A DNA stretch of 46,056 nucleotides. Source: Gordonia sputi NBRC 100414 (GTDB lineage Bacteria; Actinomycetota; Actinomycetes; Mycobacteriales; Mycobacteriaceae). Below the pieces are notes generated by a model. It had not been told where the DNA came from. It ran no database searches and worked only from the letters and a program-made list of their open reading frames with translations. A program made the position numbers and the translations under genes. The number at the start of each line of letters is the position of its first letter. Positions within the stretch are counted from its first letter, which is position 1. The stretch lies in contig NZ_BAFC01000049.1 of the NCBI RefSeq assembly GCF_000248055.1, forward strand, positions 1 to 46,056. The letters run 5' to 3'. This document shows, in pieces, positions 15,276 through 23,820 of the stretch.

Positions 15276-16423
15276 GCGAGAAGCGGGCGCTCCTCAACGG
15301 GCGCAGCAGAGTTCAGATTGGACTCATCGGCGTAGTCGTCACCGCGATGGTCGTGATCGTCGCGATGCAGATGGACGAGCTGCCGTATCTGTCACCGATC
15401 AGCAGATACACCGCATATTTCGACGACGCGGGCGGGCTGGTGACCGGCGACATCGTGACGGTCTCCGGCGTGAAGGTCGGTACGGTCGAGAACATCGTGC
15501 TCGCACCGACCGACCAGGGCACGAAGGCCTCGGTCACCTTTCGCATGAACGATACCGTGGTGATGGGTACGGATACGCAGGCCGCGATCAAGACCGAAAC
15601 AGTGCTCGGCAGAAGGAATCTGACGATTCTGCCGCACGGCGGTGGACGGATCCGGCCGGGCGAGTCGATCGCCAACCGGAACACCATCGCACCGTATTCA
15701 CTCTCCGACGCTCTCGACGAGTCGACCAATTCGCTCGCACAGACCGACACCGATCAGCTCAACAAGGCCTTCGACACCCTGTCGGTGACGTTCTCGTCCA
15801 CCCCGGACGAAGTACAGGGCGCGGTCGACGGCGTGTCACGGCTGTCCAAGGCGATTGCCGACCGCGACAACAACCTTCGTGCACTGCTGGCCAAAGCCAA
15901 CGGTGTCACCGACGTGATCGGTGACCGGAGCAAGCAGATCAATCAGCTTCTCGTGGATGCCAATTCGCTCGTCGGCGAACTGCAGTTCCGACGCACCGCC
16001 ATCGCGCAGCTCATCAGTGGGACCCGCGACGTCGCCGAGCAGATCTCCGGATTCATCAAGGAGAACAACGAACAACTGCGGCCGGCCCTGACGAAACTCG
16101 ACGGTGTGCTCGACATCCTCAACGACAACGAGGAGAACCTCAAACAGACCCTCGACCGGCTGGGGCCGTACGCCAATGCGCTCGGCGAGGCCGTCGCATC
16201 GGGCCCGCGGTTCGAATCCCTGGTCGGCGTCAGTACTTTCGGCGATTACACCGCGACGTTCATGAAGATCCTTCAGCAGAAGTATCCCGAGGCGTGGAAG
16301 GCGTTCGGCTACAGCGGTTTCCCGCTGCTGCCGCAGGCTTGGAGCCAAGCGCCGCCCTCCCCGCAGAAGAACACGGCACCGGCGCCGCCGCCGACCTACC
16401 CGACCCCGACGGCAGGTGGCTGA
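15272..16423 (+). CDS. mce4C: Mce4C substrate-binding subunit
   Basis: 383 residues: N-terminal anchor at about 12-34, MCE domain with TVSGVKVGTV near residue 66, long helical middle, and a Pro-rich tail (APAPPPTYPTP) that is typical of Mce C subunits in this group. The ATG at 15272 is in an ATGA overlap with the mce4B stop; a longer open frame upstream lies inside mce4B and is ignored. Confidence 0.93.
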   Translation: MSEKRALLNGRSRVQIGLIGVVVTAMVVIVAMQMDELPYLSPISRYTAYFDDAGGLVTGDIVTVSGVKVGTVENIVLAPTDQGTKASVTFRMNDTVVMGTDTQAAIKTETVLGRRNLTILPHGGGRIRPGESIANRNTIAPYSLSDALDESTNSLAQTDTDQLNKAFDTLSVTFSSTPDEVQGAVDGVSRLSKAIADRDNNLRALLAKANGVTDVIGDRSKQINQLLVDANSLVGELQFRRTAIAQLISGTRDVAEQISGFIKENNEQLRPALTKLDGVLDILNDNEENLKQTLDRLGPYANALGEAVASGPRFESLVGVSTFGDYTATFMKILQQKYPEAWKAFGYSGFPLLPQAWSQAPPSPQKNTAPAPPPTYPTPTAGG

Positions 16424-16424
16424 C

Positions 16425-17699
16425 ATGGCATTCCGTCGTTCCCTCCCGGGGAGTCGAAAGGCATGGGGCGCAGCGGGTCTGGTGGCGCTGCTGGTTCTCG
16501 CGGCCATCATCGGATACGCGGTCTACGACAGGGCGACCACCAAGACGATCACCGCCTATTTCCCGTCGGTGAACGGTCTCTACACCGGCGACACCGTGCG
16601 TGTGCTCGGTGTCCGCGTCGGAAAGGTCAGCTCCATCACGCCTCGTGCGGGCGATGTGAAGGTGACGCTCGACGTCGATCGGTCGACGGCGATTCCGGCC
16701 GACGCACGGGCCGTGGTGGTGGCTCAGAGTCTCGTTTCCGGCCGGTTCGTCCAACTGACTCCGGTCTACGCGGGCGGAGAGCAGCTCAACGACGGCAGCG
16801 CGATTCCCATGGAGCGCACCGCTGTTCCGATGGAGTGGGACGACGTCAAGAAGCAACTCTCGAGTCTGACCAAGGCGATCGGACCCGATGGCGCCGACAA
16901 GGGATCGGCCGCCAAGCTGATGGACGTCGCCGACAAGAACCTGCAGGGCAACGGTGAGGCGATCAATTCGTCGATCACCAACCTCTCCGACGTGATGTCG
17001 ACGCTGTCGTCGGGCCGCGACGACCTGTTCTCGACGATCCGCAACCTGCAGAAGCTCACCGACGCGCTCTCGACGAGTCACGAGGAGCTGGTTCAGTTCA
17101 ATGGCCGGATCGCCTCTGTGACAGATGTTCTCGCCGACAACACGACGCAGCTCGACGGCGCGATGCACAATCTGGATTCCGCGATGAGCGACATCACGGC
17201 GTTCATCGACCAGAACAAGGAGGCGTTGACCAGCTCGGTGGCGAAGCTGTCGACCACGACGCGCATCCTCGCGGACAAGGACAACCAGATCCGCGGGCTG
17301 CTGCACTCGGCGCCCAATCAGCTCGCCAACTTCTACAACATCTACAACCCGCTGACCGGTTCACTGTCCGGCGTTTTCGGGCTGGGCATGGGCAACAACC
17401 TCATCACGCTGCTCTGCGGAACGATGGAGGCCAACAACAGGCCGGGCCAGAGCCAGGCCGACGTCGAGAAGTGTGTCGATGTGCTTGCGCCCGTTCTCGG
17501 TTCGATCTCGGTGGCGTACCCGCCTTTCCTCTCCGATCCGGTCGTCGGCAAGAGCGCACTACCCAGCCAGGTCACCTACCAGAACGCCGACGTCAAGGCC
17601 CGCGCCCAGCAGGGCATTCGCGATCAGGACGCAGCGACGCGTCGCGGTAACGGCGGCGGGCTCGGCGACCTGCTGGTGCCGTGGGGAGGTGAGGGCTGA
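16425..17699 (+). CDS. mce4D: Mce4D substrate-binding subunit
   Basis: 424 residues: N-terminal anchor at about 17-37, MCE domain (RVLGVRVGKV near residue 61), helical region with periodic Leu, and a C-terminal domain with two Cys (LLCGT and VEKCVD) likely disulphide-linked. ATG at 16425, 1 bp after the mce4C stop, with GGCAGGTGG as ribosome binding site; a GTG 9 bp upstream is possible. The stop overlaps the mce4E ATG (TGATG). Confidence 0.93.
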   Translation: MAFRRSLPGSRKAWGAAGLVALLVLAAIIGYAVYDRATTKTITAYFPSVNGLYTGDTVRVLGVRVGKVSSITPRAGDVKVTLDVDRSTAIPADARAVVVAQSLVSGRFVQLTPVYAGGEQLNDGSAIPMERTAVPMEWDDVKKQLSSLTKAIGPDGADKGSAAKLMDVADKNLQGNGEAINSSITNLSDVMSTLSSGRDDLFSTIRNLQKLTDALSTSHEELVQFNGRIASVTDVLADNTTQLDGAMHNLDSAMSDITAFIDQNKEALTSSVAKLSTTTRILADKDNQIRGLLHSAPNQLANFYNIYNPLTGSLSGVFGLGMGNNLITLLCGTMEANNRPGQSQADVEKCVDVLAPVLGSISVAYPPFLSDPVVGKSALPSQVTYQNADVKARAQQGIRDQDAATRRGNGGGLGDLLVPWGGEG

Positions 17700-19030
17700 T
17701 GCTGCGCCCCAACCGAACTCGCGGGTCGCGCCGCAGGAGCCTGCGCGGCGCGCTCATGATCGCGGTGGTCACGGCCATCGCGACGGCCTGTGGATTCGAC
17801 GGCGCCGACAGCCTGCCCGTGCCGGGCGCGCAGGGCACCGGCAACGGATCGTACGAGATCTCAGCGGTGATCCCGACCGCGGCGGGTCTCACCAACAACT
17901 CACCGGTGATGCTGAACGACGTGACGGTCGGAAGCGTCGGCAATATCGATGTCGACGCGAATTGGCATGCGGCGGTGCCGATCAGGCTCAACCCGGGGGT
18001 GCAGGTTCCACGCGGTTCGTACGTGAAGGTCGGGATGACGAGCGTGCTCGGGTCGACGCATCTGGCGATCGTGCCACCCGACAAGGCGACAACCGGCTAC
18101 CTGCACGCCGGCGATCAGATCCCGCTGCCCGCGTGCCCGGAGCAGAAGAACATCGAGCAGCCATCGGGCCAGCGGGTCGCAGACATCAACTCCGCCCAGC
18201 AGGTACCCCAGTGCGCATACCCGACCACCGAACAGGTGCTCAGTGCACTATCGGTGGTGCTCAACGGTGGTGGACTCTCGCAGCTCGGCGACATCACCCA
18301 TGAGCTCAGTCAGGTGCTCGGCGGCAACGCGGCGTCGATCCGCGCGCTCGTGCCGCGCCTGAACACGCTCATCTCCGACCTCTCGAGCCAGTCGGGCGAC
18401 ATCATCGACGCGATGGACGGCCTCGACCGGTTGAGTACGACGATCAACCAGCAGAAGCCGACCGTCGAAAAGGCTCTCGCCGACGGGCCGGCCATCTTGG
18501 CGATGCTCAACGACGAACGCGACAAGTTCACCGGCGCATTGTCGGCGCTCAGTGGCCTCTCGAAGACCGTCAACGATGTGCTGCGCGCCAACACCGACGA
18601 CATCAAGACCATCGTCGCGAACCTGAATCCGACGCTCGGCGCACTCGCTGCGGCGGGTCCGGCGCTGCCGGGGGCGACCAGAATCCTGTTCACCTTCCCC
18701 TTCTTGGAGGAGACGATTCCGCAGATCGTCAAGGGCGACTACGTGAACTCCGACCTCGTGCTCGACCTGACGGTCGACAGGCTCAAGCAGACAATTCTGA
18801 TGACCTCGGGTCTCGTCGGACCGGAAGGGGTGACCGGCCAACCTGCCGGAGCGGCCAAGCGCGGGCTGGATCCGTTCACGTCGCCGCTGGTACCCGGCGG
18901 TGAGAAGCGGCCCGACAGTGCGGACCCTGTCCCCGCCGGCACGCAGGAGTCGACCGCAACGGGAACGTCCACCGCCCCCCGGACGTCCGCTCCCCGGACA
19001 CCCGTTCCCGCGAACGGTGGTGGCCGATGA
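17699..19030 (+). CDS. mce4E: Mce4E lipoprotein subunit (LprN-like)
   Basis: 443 residues. Unlike the other five chains it has a lipoprotein signal: Arg-rich n-region, hydrophobic core MIAVVTAIATA, lipidated C31. The MCE domain carries MLNDVTVGSV in place of the usual GV-VG motif around residue 74, followed by the helical needle segment and a Ser/Thr/Pro-rich tail (about 395-443). In M. tuberculosis the equivalent is the lipoprotein LprN. Start and stop overlap both neighbours, so it is fully embedded in the operon. Confidence 0.93.
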   Translation: MLRPNRTRGSRRRSLRGALMIAVVTAIATACGFDGADSLPVPGAQGTGNGSYEISAVIPTAAGLTNNSPVMLNDVTVGSVGNIDVDANWHAAVPIRLNPGVQVPRGSYVKVGMTSVLGSTHLAIVPPDKATTGYLHAGDQIPLPACPEQKNIEQPSGQRVADINSAQQVPQCAYPTTEQVLSALSVVLNGGGLSQLGDITHELSQVLGGNAASIRALVPRLNTLISDLSSQSGDIIDAMDGLDRLSTTINQQKPTVEKALADGPAILAMLNDERDKFTGALSALSGLSKTVNDVLRANTDDIKTIVANLNPTLGALAAAGPALPGATRILFTFPFLEETIPQIVKGDYVNSDLVLDLTVDRLKQTILMTSGLVGPEGVTGQPAGAAKRGLDPFTSPLVPGGEKRPDSADPVPAGTQESTATGTSTAPRTSAPRTPVPANGGGR

Positions 19031-20463
19031 AGATCACCAGGTTCGTCCGGATGCAGCTCACGATCTTCGCGATCGTCACCGTCGTCGCACTTGTCGCGAT
19101 GGCCGTGTACTACGTGCGCTTGCCCGCGATGGCTGGTGTCGGTCGCTACGACGTGACACTCGAACTGCCGAGCACGGGCGGCATCTACACCAACGCGAAC
19201 GTCAGCTACCGCGGAGTGAACGTCGGCAAGGTCAAGGAGGTCCGCCTCACGTCGAACGGTGTCGCGGCGACGCTGTCGATCGACAGCTCGGCGAAGATCC
19301 CCGCAGACTCCACTGCGTCGATCCGCAGCGTGTCGGCGGTCGGCGAGCAGTTCGTCGAGTTCACACCCAAGTCCGGATCGGGTGGTGACTATCTCGGCGA
19401 CGGTGCGGTCGTGCACAGCACCGACGTGCCGGTCGAGATCTCGTCGGTGCTCGAGCAGGCCAATGCCCTGCTCGCCAAGGTGGGCGACACCCGATTGCGC
19501 AACGTGATGGACGAGGCGTTCACCGCATTCAACGGAACCGGTGAGGATCTTCGGCGCCTGCTCGACTCGATGACGCTCCTCGTCGCCGACGCCGACAAGA
19601 ACGTCGACGTGACGATCGATCTGATCAAGCAGACCGGCCCGCTGCTGGAGACGCAGAACAGGACAGCGGACTCGGTCCGTGCGTGGACGGCGAACGCCGT
19701 CAAGGTGACCGATCAGTTGCGTGCCAACAAGCCGGAGATCACCGACATCCTGACCAAGGGGCCGTCGACGGCGTCGAAGTCGCAGCAGTTGTTCGCAGAC
19801 ATGGATCAGACGCTGCCGATGCTGATCAACAACCTCGGCGTCGCGTCGAAGACACTGGCGCTCTACCTGCCGAATCTCCAGCAGGTGGTGGTGATCTATC
19901 CGCGGTTGATCAGCTCGCTGCTGACCGCGGTTCATCAGGGCTCGGCCGAGTACGGGCCGAGCGTCCTGTTCTCGCTGGGCTTCCAGGATCCCGCGCCGTG
20001 CACCGTCGGATTCATGCCGTCCAACGAGTGGCGCAGTCCCGCGGTGCAAACCGCCCGCGACCTGCCTCCCGGTCTGCTGTGCCGGTTACCGCAGGATGCG
20101 CAGATCGCGGTTCGCGGTGCCAGGAACTTCCCGTGCGCCGAGTTCCCCGGCCGACGCGCCCCGACGCCTGAGGAATGCCGGACGGGCTTCAAGGCGAGCA
20201 CGGAGAAGAACGTCGCTCTGCCCAACGGGATCCCGGGCCTCGTGCCCGCCCCCGCCGGCTATACGACGCCTGGTACCCCCGGGTCGTATGAGGCTGGTCC
20301 GGCCGTTTACGGCACCACGTACGATCCGGATACGGGTGACTTCATCGGCCCGGACGGCAAGACGTACAACGCCGGAACCGGCAGGGACGCTCCTGCAAGC
20401 AGCGACAGTCAAGGACAAAGCAGCACGTGGCAGGGATTGATCACCAGCGGGATGGCAGGGTGA
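19027..20463 (+). CDS. mce4F: Mce4F substrate-binding subunit
   Basis: 478 residues, shorter than my memory of the mycobacterial Mce4F (around 560). N-terminal anchor at about 9-31, MCE domain with SYRGVNVGKV near residue 59, helical region to about 300, then a Cys-containing domain and a Gly/Ser/Thr/Tyr-rich tail. ATGA overlap with mce4E. The shorter C-terminus suggests a reduced low-complexity tail. Confidence 0.93.
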   Translation: MKITRFVRMQLTIFAIVTVVALVAMAVYYVRLPAMAGVGRYDVTLELPSTGGIYTNANVSYRGVNVGKVKEVRLTSNGVAATLSIDSSAKIPADSTASIRSVSAVGEQFVEFTPKSGSGGDYLGDGAVVHSTDVPVEISSVLEQANALLAKVGDTRLRNVMDEAFTAFNGTGEDLRRLLDSMTLLVADADKNVDVTIDLIKQTGPLLETQNRTADSVRAWTANAVKVTDQLRANKPEITDILTKGPSTASKSQQLFADMDQTLPMLINNLGVASKTLALYLPNLQQVVVIYPRLISSLLTAVHQGSAEYGPSVLFSLGFQDPAPCTVGFMPSNEWRSPAVQTARDLPPGLLCRLPQDAQIAVRGARNFPCAEFPGRRAPTPEECRTGFKASTEKNVALPNGIPGLVPAPAGYTTPGTPGSYEAGPAVYGTTYDPDTGDFIGPDGKTYNAGTGRDAPASSDSQGQSSTWQGLITSGMAG

Positions 20464-21272
20464 ATCGGCAGGTGGGCGCTCAACCGGTGCGCTCGGCACC
20501 GCTGCGCCGGGGCCGCAAGAACAAGCGCGAACCGATCAAGCCCGCCGAGAGCGCGCCGGCACCGGAGCAACTCGACGAGAACACCGCCGAAGCCGAGGCC
20601 GTTGAGAGCGCTGTGGAGCCCGCTGAGGCCGCCGAGGAAACTGCCGAGAGCACCGCCGAACCCGCCGGGGGCACCGCCGAACCCGCCGGGGAATCCGCGG
20701 TCAGCTACCGCGAACGCCGCGCCAAAAGGCAGGGTTCGACGCCGAGCCGGCAGGTGGAACGTCGCGCGCGAGTGGGTCGCGGAGCAGGTGGCAAGTGGGT
20801 CGTCGCCGGTGTGGTGTGCGCGCTGTTCATCGTCGCGTGCGTCGTCGCGTCGACCTTCTTCGCCGTCGGAACCAGTCGGCTCGATCACCACAACGAGCTG
20901 CGAGCGTCGTACTCGGGCTTTGCGCGTCAGATGACCATCGACCTGACATCGCTCAACCCCGGCAACGTCGACAAGGCGTTGCAGACAGTGCAGGACAAGA
21001 CGAGTGGCCCTGCGCAGCAACGGATCAAGCAGTCCATGGCCCAGGTGACCGACCTGATCCGTACCCAGAATCAGACCGTCACGTCGTCGGTGATCACCGA
21101 CGCGGTCACCAAGGCGACCGACGACGAGGGCTCGGTGATCGTCGTGTACGGGTGGGAGATGAAGTCGCAGGATCCCAAGCAGGAGACCGTTATTCAGACG
21201 TTCCGCTGGCGAGTGGACATCACACGGATCAACGGTGATCTCAAGATGACCAACTTCGAGTGGGTGGTCTGA
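20460..21272 (+). CDS. mam4A: Mce-associated membrane protein Mam4A
   Basis: 270 residues. The first 110 are polar and low-complexity, very rich in Ala, Glu and Pro (TAEPAG repeats near 65-77), followed by one membrane span at about 113-136 and a periplasmic domain of the Mce-associated type with a conserved C-terminal strand (FEWVV). The chosen start is the GTG at 20460-20462, which overlaps the mce4F stop (GTGA); a GTG 33 bp upstream is an alternative. Mam proteins stabilise Mce complexes, as shown for the mycobacterial Mce systems. Confidence 0.87.
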   Translation: MNRQVGAQPVRSAPLRRGRKNKREPIKPAESAPAPEQLDENTAEAEAVESAVEPAEAAEETAESTAEPAGGTAEPAGESAVSYRERRAKRQGSTPSRQVERRARVGRGAGGKWVVAGVVCALFIVACVVASTFFAVGTSRLDHHNELRASYSGFARQMTIDLTSLNPGNVDKALQTVQDKTSGPAQQRIKQSMAQVTDLIRTQNQTVTSSVITDAVTKATDDEGSVIVVYGWEMKSQDPKQETVIQTFRWRVDITRINGDLKMTNFEWVV

Positions 21273-21931
21273 TGGCGACCGCAATCACGACGCGACGCCT
21301 CGTCGGAGTGGGACTCGCCGTCATCGCGGTGGCGTGTGCCGTGCTGACCGGGTTTCTCGGATTCAGGTACTTCGACGCTCGTGCCACGGAGGACTCGCGT
21401 GAGTCATCACTGTCTGCGGCAAGGGATTACGCGACGACGATGTTCGGCTACGACCCGGTGAACGTCGCCGATCACGTGCAGCGGTCCAAGAACGTCGTCA
21501 TCGGATCGGCGAAGACCGAGTACGACAGGCTGATCGCGCAGCCGCTGCCCGACGACAAGGACAACTTTGTCGAGGGAGTGCGCAAGCAGCGCGTCGTCTC
21601 TCAGGCCGTCATCCAGGACGCGGGCGTCGTGACCAACACACGCGACACCTCGACGGTGCTGCTCTTCATGAATCAGTCGGTCAGCCGCAACGGTAAGGAC
21701 CTCGTGCGGGTGGACCCGAGCCGACTGACGTTCTCGATGGTCCGCCACGACGACACCTGGATGATCGAGAAGATCGAGATCATCACCGACGACTCGTTCC
21801 GCAGTCGTATCGAGCAGACATCGACTCCGCCGGCAGGTGCGGTCCCGCTCCCCGGGCCGTCATCGGCAAGTCCGGCACCGAGTCCGTCGCCTGACGCTCC
21901 CACCGAATCGTCGGCACCACCCGCTGGTTAG
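21272..21931 (+). CDS. mam4B: Mce-associated membrane protein Mam4B
   Basis: 219 residues: membrane span at about 9-29, then a periplasmic domain like that of Mam4A and a Pro/Ser/Ala-rich tail. The ATG at 21272 shares its A with the mam4A stop. It is the last gene of the mce4 operon, as Rv3492c is in M. tuberculosis. Confidence 0.87.
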   Translation: MATAITTRRLVGVGLAVIAVACAVLTGFLGFRYFDARATEDSRESSLSAARDYATTMFGYDPVNVADHVQRSKNVVIGSAKTEYDRLIAQPLPDDKDNFVEGVRKQRVVSQAVIQDAGVVTNTRDTSTVLLFMNQSVSRNGKDLVRVDPSRLTFSMVRHDDTWMIEKIEIITDDSFRSRIEQTSTPPAGAVPLPGPSSASPAPSPSPDAPTESSAPPAG

Positions 21932-21977
21932 TGGTAACACCCCTTTGTGCGGACGAGCCAAATCTGTCCGTGGACTT

Positions 21978-21994
21978 CATGTCCGGAGGACATG
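21978..21994. promoter_or_regulatory. 17-bp palindrome downstream of mam4B
   Basis: CATGTCCGGAGGACATG has perfect 7-bp arms around GGA. It lies 46 bp after the mam4B stop and about 195 bp before the next start. No T-run follows, so it is more likely an operator for the SDR genes downstream than an intrinsic terminator, but either is possible. A second short palindrome, GTGTGGCACAC, is at 22024-22034. No other structure was seen in 21932-22189. Confidence 0.4.
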
Positions 21995-22189
21995 GTGTAG
22001 GTCACTCCGGCATAGATAGTGTCGTGTGGCACACAGCAGGGCGGCGTCGAGCGGCTAGTTCCGCGAATTAGCGCCCGCCGCAACGACTTTCGTGATGAAG
22101 CACGATGCAGTCCTCGAATTCAGGCACCTATCGGTGATGTCGTCGCACCTGTTGTGCAGCGCCAACAGATTCGAGAGAGGTTCGTGTTG

Positions 22190-22960
22190 ATGTCGGAAGT
22201 GTCCAATTCGGAATTGCAGGGTAAGCGCATTTTCATCACCGGTTCTGCGCGCGGTGTCGGGCGGGGAATCGCCGAGCTGGCGATCAGCCGCGGCGCCCAG
22301 GTGGTGATCAGTGACTTCGACGAGGACGCGGCTCACAAGACAGCAGCCGATCTGAGTGCGGCAGGCGTAGCCAATTGCGACGTGACCGACGAGGCGAGCG
22401 TCGTCGACGCGATCGCTCGGGTGCAGGAACTGCTCGGCGGGCTGGATGTGCTGGTCAACAACGCGGGCATCGAGATCGCGGCACCGCTCGCAGTGCAGTC
22501 GACGGACAGCTTCGACAAGATCTTCGCGGTGAACGTCCGTGGACCGTTCGTGGCCACCAAGGCTGCCGTGCCCGCGCTGGCCGAAAGCAAGGGCAACGTC
22601 GTCAACATCGCATCGGTCGCGGGGGTCGGCGGAAGTCCGCTGCTCGGCTCGTACTGCGCCACCAAGGCGGCGCTCATCCAGCTCACCCGTGTGTTCGCGG
22701 TCGAACTCCGTCAGACCGGAATTCGCGTCAACGCCGTCTGTCCCGGATTCGCGGATACGTCCATGGTCGACCGGCTCGCCCCCGAGTTCGAAGCGGCGAC
22801 CGACGCCCCCTTCGGTGACCTCGTCGCCGCAAAGCAGGGACGTCTCGGAACCGTGGAAGACATCGCGGAGGTCGCGTGCTTCCTCGCATCAGACCGCGCG
22901 AGTTGGGTAACCGGAAGCCACTATGTGCTCGACGGCGGGCTCACCGCTTCCCTTGTCTGA
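22190..22960 (+). CDS. Short-chain dehydrogenase/reductase (SDR), first of two
   Basis: 256 residues, classical SDR: TGSARGVG cofactor motif at 17-24, NNAG at 90-93, catalytic S142, Y155 and K159 (YCATK). D42 and D44 after the second strand favour NAD(H). ATG at 22190 with GAGAGAGG 9 bp upstream; the frame is open further upstream but without a better site. It is followed by a second SDR 69 bp downstream. The substrate is unknown; the neighbours (aldehyde dehydrogenase, mce4) suggest an alcohol or steroid. Confidence 0.85.
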   Translation: MSEVSNSELQGKRIFITGSARGVGRGIAELAISRGAQVVISDFDEDAAHKTAADLSAAGVANCDVTDEASVVDAIARVQELLGGLDVLVNNAGIEIAAPLAVQSTDSFDKIFAVNVRGPFVATKAAVPALAESKGNVVNIASVAGVGGSPLLGSYCATKAALIQLTRVFAVELRQTGIRVNAVCPGFADTSMVDRLAPEFEAATDAPFGDLVAAKQGRLGTVEDIAEVACFLASDRASWVTGSHYVLDGGLTASLV

Positions 22961-23029
22961 CTTCGTATTTCGACTCACTCCGACCTATACGTAGAAAACG
23001 TCCCACCAGTAGAGAAAGAGGACCAACTC

Positions 23030-23800
23030 ATGTCACAGAAGCTGGACGGCCGCGTTGCCGTTGTCACCGGAGCGGGCGCAGGACTCGGCGCCGCAATCGC
23101 CAGACGGTTCGGAGAGGAGGGTGCGCGTGTGGTGGTCTCCGACATCAACGCCGACGCCGCCAAGTCGGTCGCGTACTCGATCGACGGCGCTATCGCGTGC
23201 ACCACGGATGTCACCGATGAGGCGCAGGTGCAGCAACTGATCGCCGACACGCAGGAGCATTTCGGCGGGCTGCACATCATGGTTCCCAACGCGGGGGTCG
23301 GTTCCGTGCAGCCGATTGCGGAGATGTCGTACGCGGACTGGCGCAAGACCACCTCGGTCAACCTCGACGGCGTGTTTCTCTCGATCCGCTACGCCGCACC
23401 GGCGATCATCGCGTCCGGCGGAGGGTCGATCGTGACGATCAGCTCGATCACCGCGACCGCGGGCTCCGCGCTGATCGCGCCGTATGCCGCGGCCAAGGCT
23501 GCAGTACGCAACCTCACCGAGACCGCAGCCGCGGAGTTCCGGGCGCACGGAATCCGGGTCAACGCCGTGCTGCCGGGCTTCATCGATACGGAACTGGTCA
23601 CCACCGCGGCTCCACTGTTCGAAGCCGCCCTCGGACTACCCGAAGGCGGCTTCGACGCAGTCATGGCGCAGAAGCAGGGACGCTACGGAACGCCGGAAGA
23701 AGTAGCTGCTGCGGTGACCTTCTTTGCCTCGGACGAATCGTCGTGGTGCAACGGCAGCAGCCTCGTGCTCGACGGCGGATTCGTGAGCTCGCTGCTGTAA
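23030..23800 (+). CDS. Short-chain dehydrogenase/reductase (SDR), second of two
   Basis: 256 residues, same length as its neighbour. TGAGAGLG at 13-20, catalytic S139, Y152 and K156, D38 after the second strand (NAD preference). The NNAG motif is changed to PNAG (87-89). AAGAGG ribosome binding site 9 bp upstream of the ATG. The two SDRs share overall architecture (both end in LDGG followed by a short tail) and are probably old duplicates. It ends 20 bp from the convergent aldehyde dehydrogenase. Confidence 0.85.
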   Translation: MSQKLDGRVAVVTGAGAGLGAAIARRFGEEGARVVVSDINADAAKSVAYSIDGAIACTTDVTDEAQVQQLIADTQEHFGGLHIMVPNAGVGSVQPIAEMSYADWRKTTSVNLDGVFLSIRYAAPAIIASGGGSIVTISSITATAGSALIAPYAAAKAAVRNLTETAAAEFRAHGIRVNAVLPGFIDTELVTTAAPLFEAALGLPEGGFDAVMAQKQGRYGTPEEVAAAVTFFASDESSWCNGSSLVLDGGFVSSLL

Positions 23801-23820
23801 ACCCGAGCCTGGGACTCGAG

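Noticed and set aside
23801..23820. A terminator between the convergent SDR and aldehyde dehydrogenase genes
   Set aside because: The 20-bp gap contains only short imperfect repeats and no T-run on either strand.
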